Assembly (NCBI GenBank): GCA_022361535.1
Contig: JAKSAU010000446.1
Span: forward strand, 1-6,356
Direction: 5' to 3'
Length of the DNA stretch: 6,356 nucleotides
Origin: Desulfobacterales bacterium
GTDB taxonomy: Bacteria > Desulfobacterota > Desulfobacteria > Desulfobacterales > Desulfobacteraceae
Below the pieces are notes generated by a model. It did not search any database. It had not been told where the DNA came from and saw only the letters and a program-made list of their open reading frames with translations. Position numbers and translations under genes: made by a program. Every line of letters starts with the position of its first letter. Within the stretch, counting starts at the first letter, position 1. Below are positions 4,601 to 6,356 of this stretch, in pieces.

Positions 4601-5932
4601 ATGAAATTAAAAAATCATCCCACAGTTAAAGCGTATTACAATAGTAAAAAAGCTGACCCAACCCCAAGTCTTTTAGAGGCATCATGGATAAAAAAGACAG
4701 TACTTGAATCCGGTGCCGATGATGTGGGCATCATTGATCTGAAGCGAGAAGCTGTTTCAAAGGGTTTGCAGGATCTGCGCGATGTGATGCCGGATATGCA
4801 AAGCATTATTGTCATGGCTTTTGCAGTCAATCAATGCAGCATAAGAAGCATGGCCCAGTCTGTTACCGACAACGAGTTCAAACAGATATGGACCTTAGCC
4901 GGGCATGCGGGCAGGACCATTGCCAAGAAGTTCCGCGACAAGCATATCAATGCGGTCAACATGCCCATGGGCTTTCACCAGGAAACCGGACGCTGGCCTG
5001 GTAAAATGTGGCTGACCGAGGATAAGGTGTTGGCAGCCGAGGCAGGCCTTGGCCATATGGGATACAACCGCCTGGTGATCCATCCTAAACTCGGGGCATC
5101 CATTATTCTGGGAACCATTCTGATTTCAGCCCCATGCGATGTCTATGACCAGCCGCTGGATTTCAATCCCTGCATCGAGTGCGGCCTGTGCGTTAAAGTC
5201 TGCCCGACAGGGGCAGTAAAAGCAACTGACAGCTTTGATATGCTTTCCTGCCTGACCCATAATTACAGGGAACGTCTCGGCGGTTTCCAAAACTGGGTTG
5301 AGCAGATCGTTGAAAGCAAAACGGTGTCAGACTACAGGAGCCGTGTCAGCGACCAGGAATCTGTTTCCATGTGGCAGCACCTGGCCATTGGAGCACAGAA
5401 CAAATGCGACCGGTGTATGGCTGTCTGCCCTGCCGGAGAAATAGCTGTGGGAGAATTCTTAGAGGACCGTAAATCATTTATAAAAAGCCAAGTAAATCGT
5501 TTCCGGGATCTTGAAGAGACCATTTATGCGATAAAAGGATCTGCTGCAGAAAAGCATGTGCGCGACAAATTCCCAAACAAAAAAGTAAAGCATGTATCCA
5601 ACGGTATTCGTCCGGTTTCTGCGTCCAGGTTTCTGGGAAGCCTTCCTCTGGCATTTTCTGCTCATAATTCAAAGGGATTGAATGCCGTCTATCACTTCAT
5701 ATTTACCGGTGGCGAAAACCTGGAAGGCACTGTTGTTATAGAAAATCAATCAATCAGAGTACATGAAGGATTGCAAGGCACCCCCGATCTTAAAATAACG
5801 GCAGACAGCACCACTTGGATAAAGTTTCTGACAAAAGACGTGGGATTGCTAAAAGCGTTGATCACTGGAAAACTTAAAATAAAAGGCCCCATCAAACTGA
5901 TGAAGCAGTTTGCGGCATGTTTTCCAAGTTAA
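4601..5932 (+). CDS. QueG/RdhA-like double [4Fe-4S] protein fused to a C-terminal SCP2 sterol-carrier domain
   Basis: A 443-residue soluble protein. Residues about 25-190 resemble the cobalamin-binding part of epoxyqueuosine reductase (QueG) and reductive dehalogenases: GADDVGIIDL (38-47), MPDMQSIIVMAF (63-74) and AAEAGLGHMGYNRLVIHPKLGA (145-166). Cluster ligands follow in QueG order: C191, C194, C197 and C201 (CIECGLCVKVCP), then C217 in LSCLTHNY, then C269, C272 and C276 (CDRCMAVCP). All eight expected cysteines are present, supporting two [4Fe-4S] clusters. The C-terminal part (about 345-443: AVYHFIFTG, LKITADSTTWIKFL, LKIKGPIKLMKQF) looks like an SCP2 lipid-binding domain where long QueG proteins have HEAT repeats. 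The start ATG has AGGAGG (4591-4596) 4 nt upstream. It is likely controlled by the preceding TetR through the operator at 4566-4585. Redox chemistry on a hydrophobic substrate is an inference; B12 binding is not proven. No terminator is seen in the 23 bp before the convergent gene. Confidence 0.9.
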   Translation: MKLKNHPTVKAYYNSKKADPTPSLLEASWIKKTVLESGADDVGIIDLKREAVSKGLQDLRDVMPDMQSIIVMAFAVNQCSIRSMAQSVTDNEFKQIWTLAGHAGRTIAKKFRDKHINAVNMPMGFHQETGRWPGKMWLTEDKVLAAEAGLGHMGYNRLVIHPKLGASIILGTILISAPCDVYDQPLDFNPCIECGLCVKVCPTGAVKATDSFDMLSCLTHNYRERLGGFQNWVEQIVESKTVSDYRSRVSDQESVSMWQHLAIGAQNKCDRCMAVCPAGEIAVGEFLEDRKSFIKSQVNRFRDLEETIYAIKGSAAEKHVRDKFPNKKVKHVSNGIRPVSASRFLGSLPLAFSAHNSKGLNAVYHFIFTGGENLEGTVVIENQSIRVHEGLQGTPDLKITADSTTWIKFLTKDVGLLKALITGKLKIKGPIKLMKQFAACFPS

Positions 5933-5955
5933 AATACAAGGCCGGACAGTGTTCG

Positions 5956-6356
5956 CTATGTTTTTTCCCTGAAAGACGTGATTACATATTCTGAAAAGCA
6001 GTCAATAATTTTCGAAGATAGTTTTTTCGTCTTATGAAGGGCAATATTGGATACGGGAAGGACCGGCAGTCCGTCTTCTATCCCTGCAATTTTCAACTCC
6101 GGCGGAATATTGCTTTTTATGATAGGAGCTATGGCAAACCCGGCCTTTACTGCATCCAAAAGCCCTGAAATACTTCTGCTAACATATACGATCCGGTATT
6201 GGATCCCGGATCGGTCAAGGGCTTCCAAGGCCCAAGTTCTAAAAATGCAGTCTTCTTCAAAGGTTGCAAGGGATAATGGCTTATGGGCCTGGAACACAAA
6301 ATCGGGGGATGCGGCCCATACTACTGGATCATGGGCAATAACCCGGCCACCTTCGG
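5956..6356 (-). CDS. LysR-family transcriptional regulator (partial, N-terminus beyond right edge)
   Basis: Only the last 132 residues are in the window. The frame is open through the right edge (EGGRVIAHDPVVWAASPDF...), so the gene certainly continues and its DNA-binding domain lies outside. The visible part is the second half of the LysR periplasmic-binding-like effector domain: a GGRVIAHDPVVWAAS strand, then F-x-x-D-C-I-F-R-T-W-A-L-E-A-L-D, which matches the effector-pocket entry of this family, then ISGLLDAVKAGFAIAPIIKSNIPPEL, the usual hinge return and helix, and finally LPVSNIALHK. It ends at TAG 5956-5958. It is convergent with the Fe-S/SCP2 gene with 23 bp between stops. LysR regulators usually act on divergent neighbours, so its target probably lies right of this window. 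The effector is not deducible. Confidence 0.9.
   Translation of the reverse strand, partial: EGGRVIAHDPVVWAASPDFVFQAHKPLSLATFEEDCIFRTWALEALDRSGIQYRIVYVSRSISGLLDAVKAGFAIAPIIKSNIPPELKIAGIEDGLPVLPVSNIALHKTKKLSSKIIDCFSEYVITSFREKT

Noticed and set aside
4601..5932. Calling the Fe-S/SCP2 gene queG itself
   Set aside because: The SCP2 tail, the distinct middle region and the TetR control do not fit housekeeping epoxyqueuosine reductase, so only superfamily membership is claimed.
5933..5955. Terminator between the convergent genes
   Set aside because: Only 23 bp with no stem and U-run; termination must occur inside the opposing gene or by another mechanism.

Overview
This 6.36 kb window looks like bacterial chromosome from a Gram-negative, moderate-GC organism. 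It carries a Sec-exported binding protein, a lipoprotein signal, strong Shine-Dalgarno sites and sigma70-like -35/-10 boxes. The mix of a FecBCD/HemV-type metal or chelate importer, EF-hand proteins and a QueG-like iron-sulfur protein fused to an SCP2 domain would fit an anaerobic deltaproteobacterium (Desulfobacterota). That placement is an inference from protein style only. No RNA gene, CRISPR array, insertion sequence or integrase is visible.

Left part (1-2800, minus strand): a compact ABC import operon, read right to left as binding protein, FecCD permease, ATPase. The ATPase is cut by the left edge after 144 residues. The genes are 8 bp apart or overlap by 11 bp. A TTGACA promoter candidate precedes a leader of about 120 nt, which contains a very long hairpin followed by seven U. 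The hairpin ends just before the ribosome binding site of the binding protein, so it can act as an attenuator for the importer or as the terminator of the gene upstream.

Middle (2813-3762, minus strand): two small EF-hand genes. One encodes a 97-residue lipoprotein. The other encodes a 165-residue protein with two polyproline runs and no obvious signal peptide. A perfect 11-bp intrinsic terminator separates them.

Right part (3897-5932, plus strand): a TetR-family regulator followed by a QueG/reductive-dehalogenase-like double [4Fe-4S] protein with a C-terminal SCP2 (sterol-carrier) domain. Almost the same palindrome (ATACCAATYGGTAT followed by ATTTTTA) lies in the tetR promoter between -35 and -10, and again just before the Fe-S/SCP2 gene. 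This strongly suggests a self-regulated two-gene module that senses an unknown, possibly hydrophobic, ligand. It is the most interesting system in the window.

Right edge (5956-6356, minus strand): the C-terminal part of a LysR-type regulator, convergent with the Fe-S/SCP2 gene.
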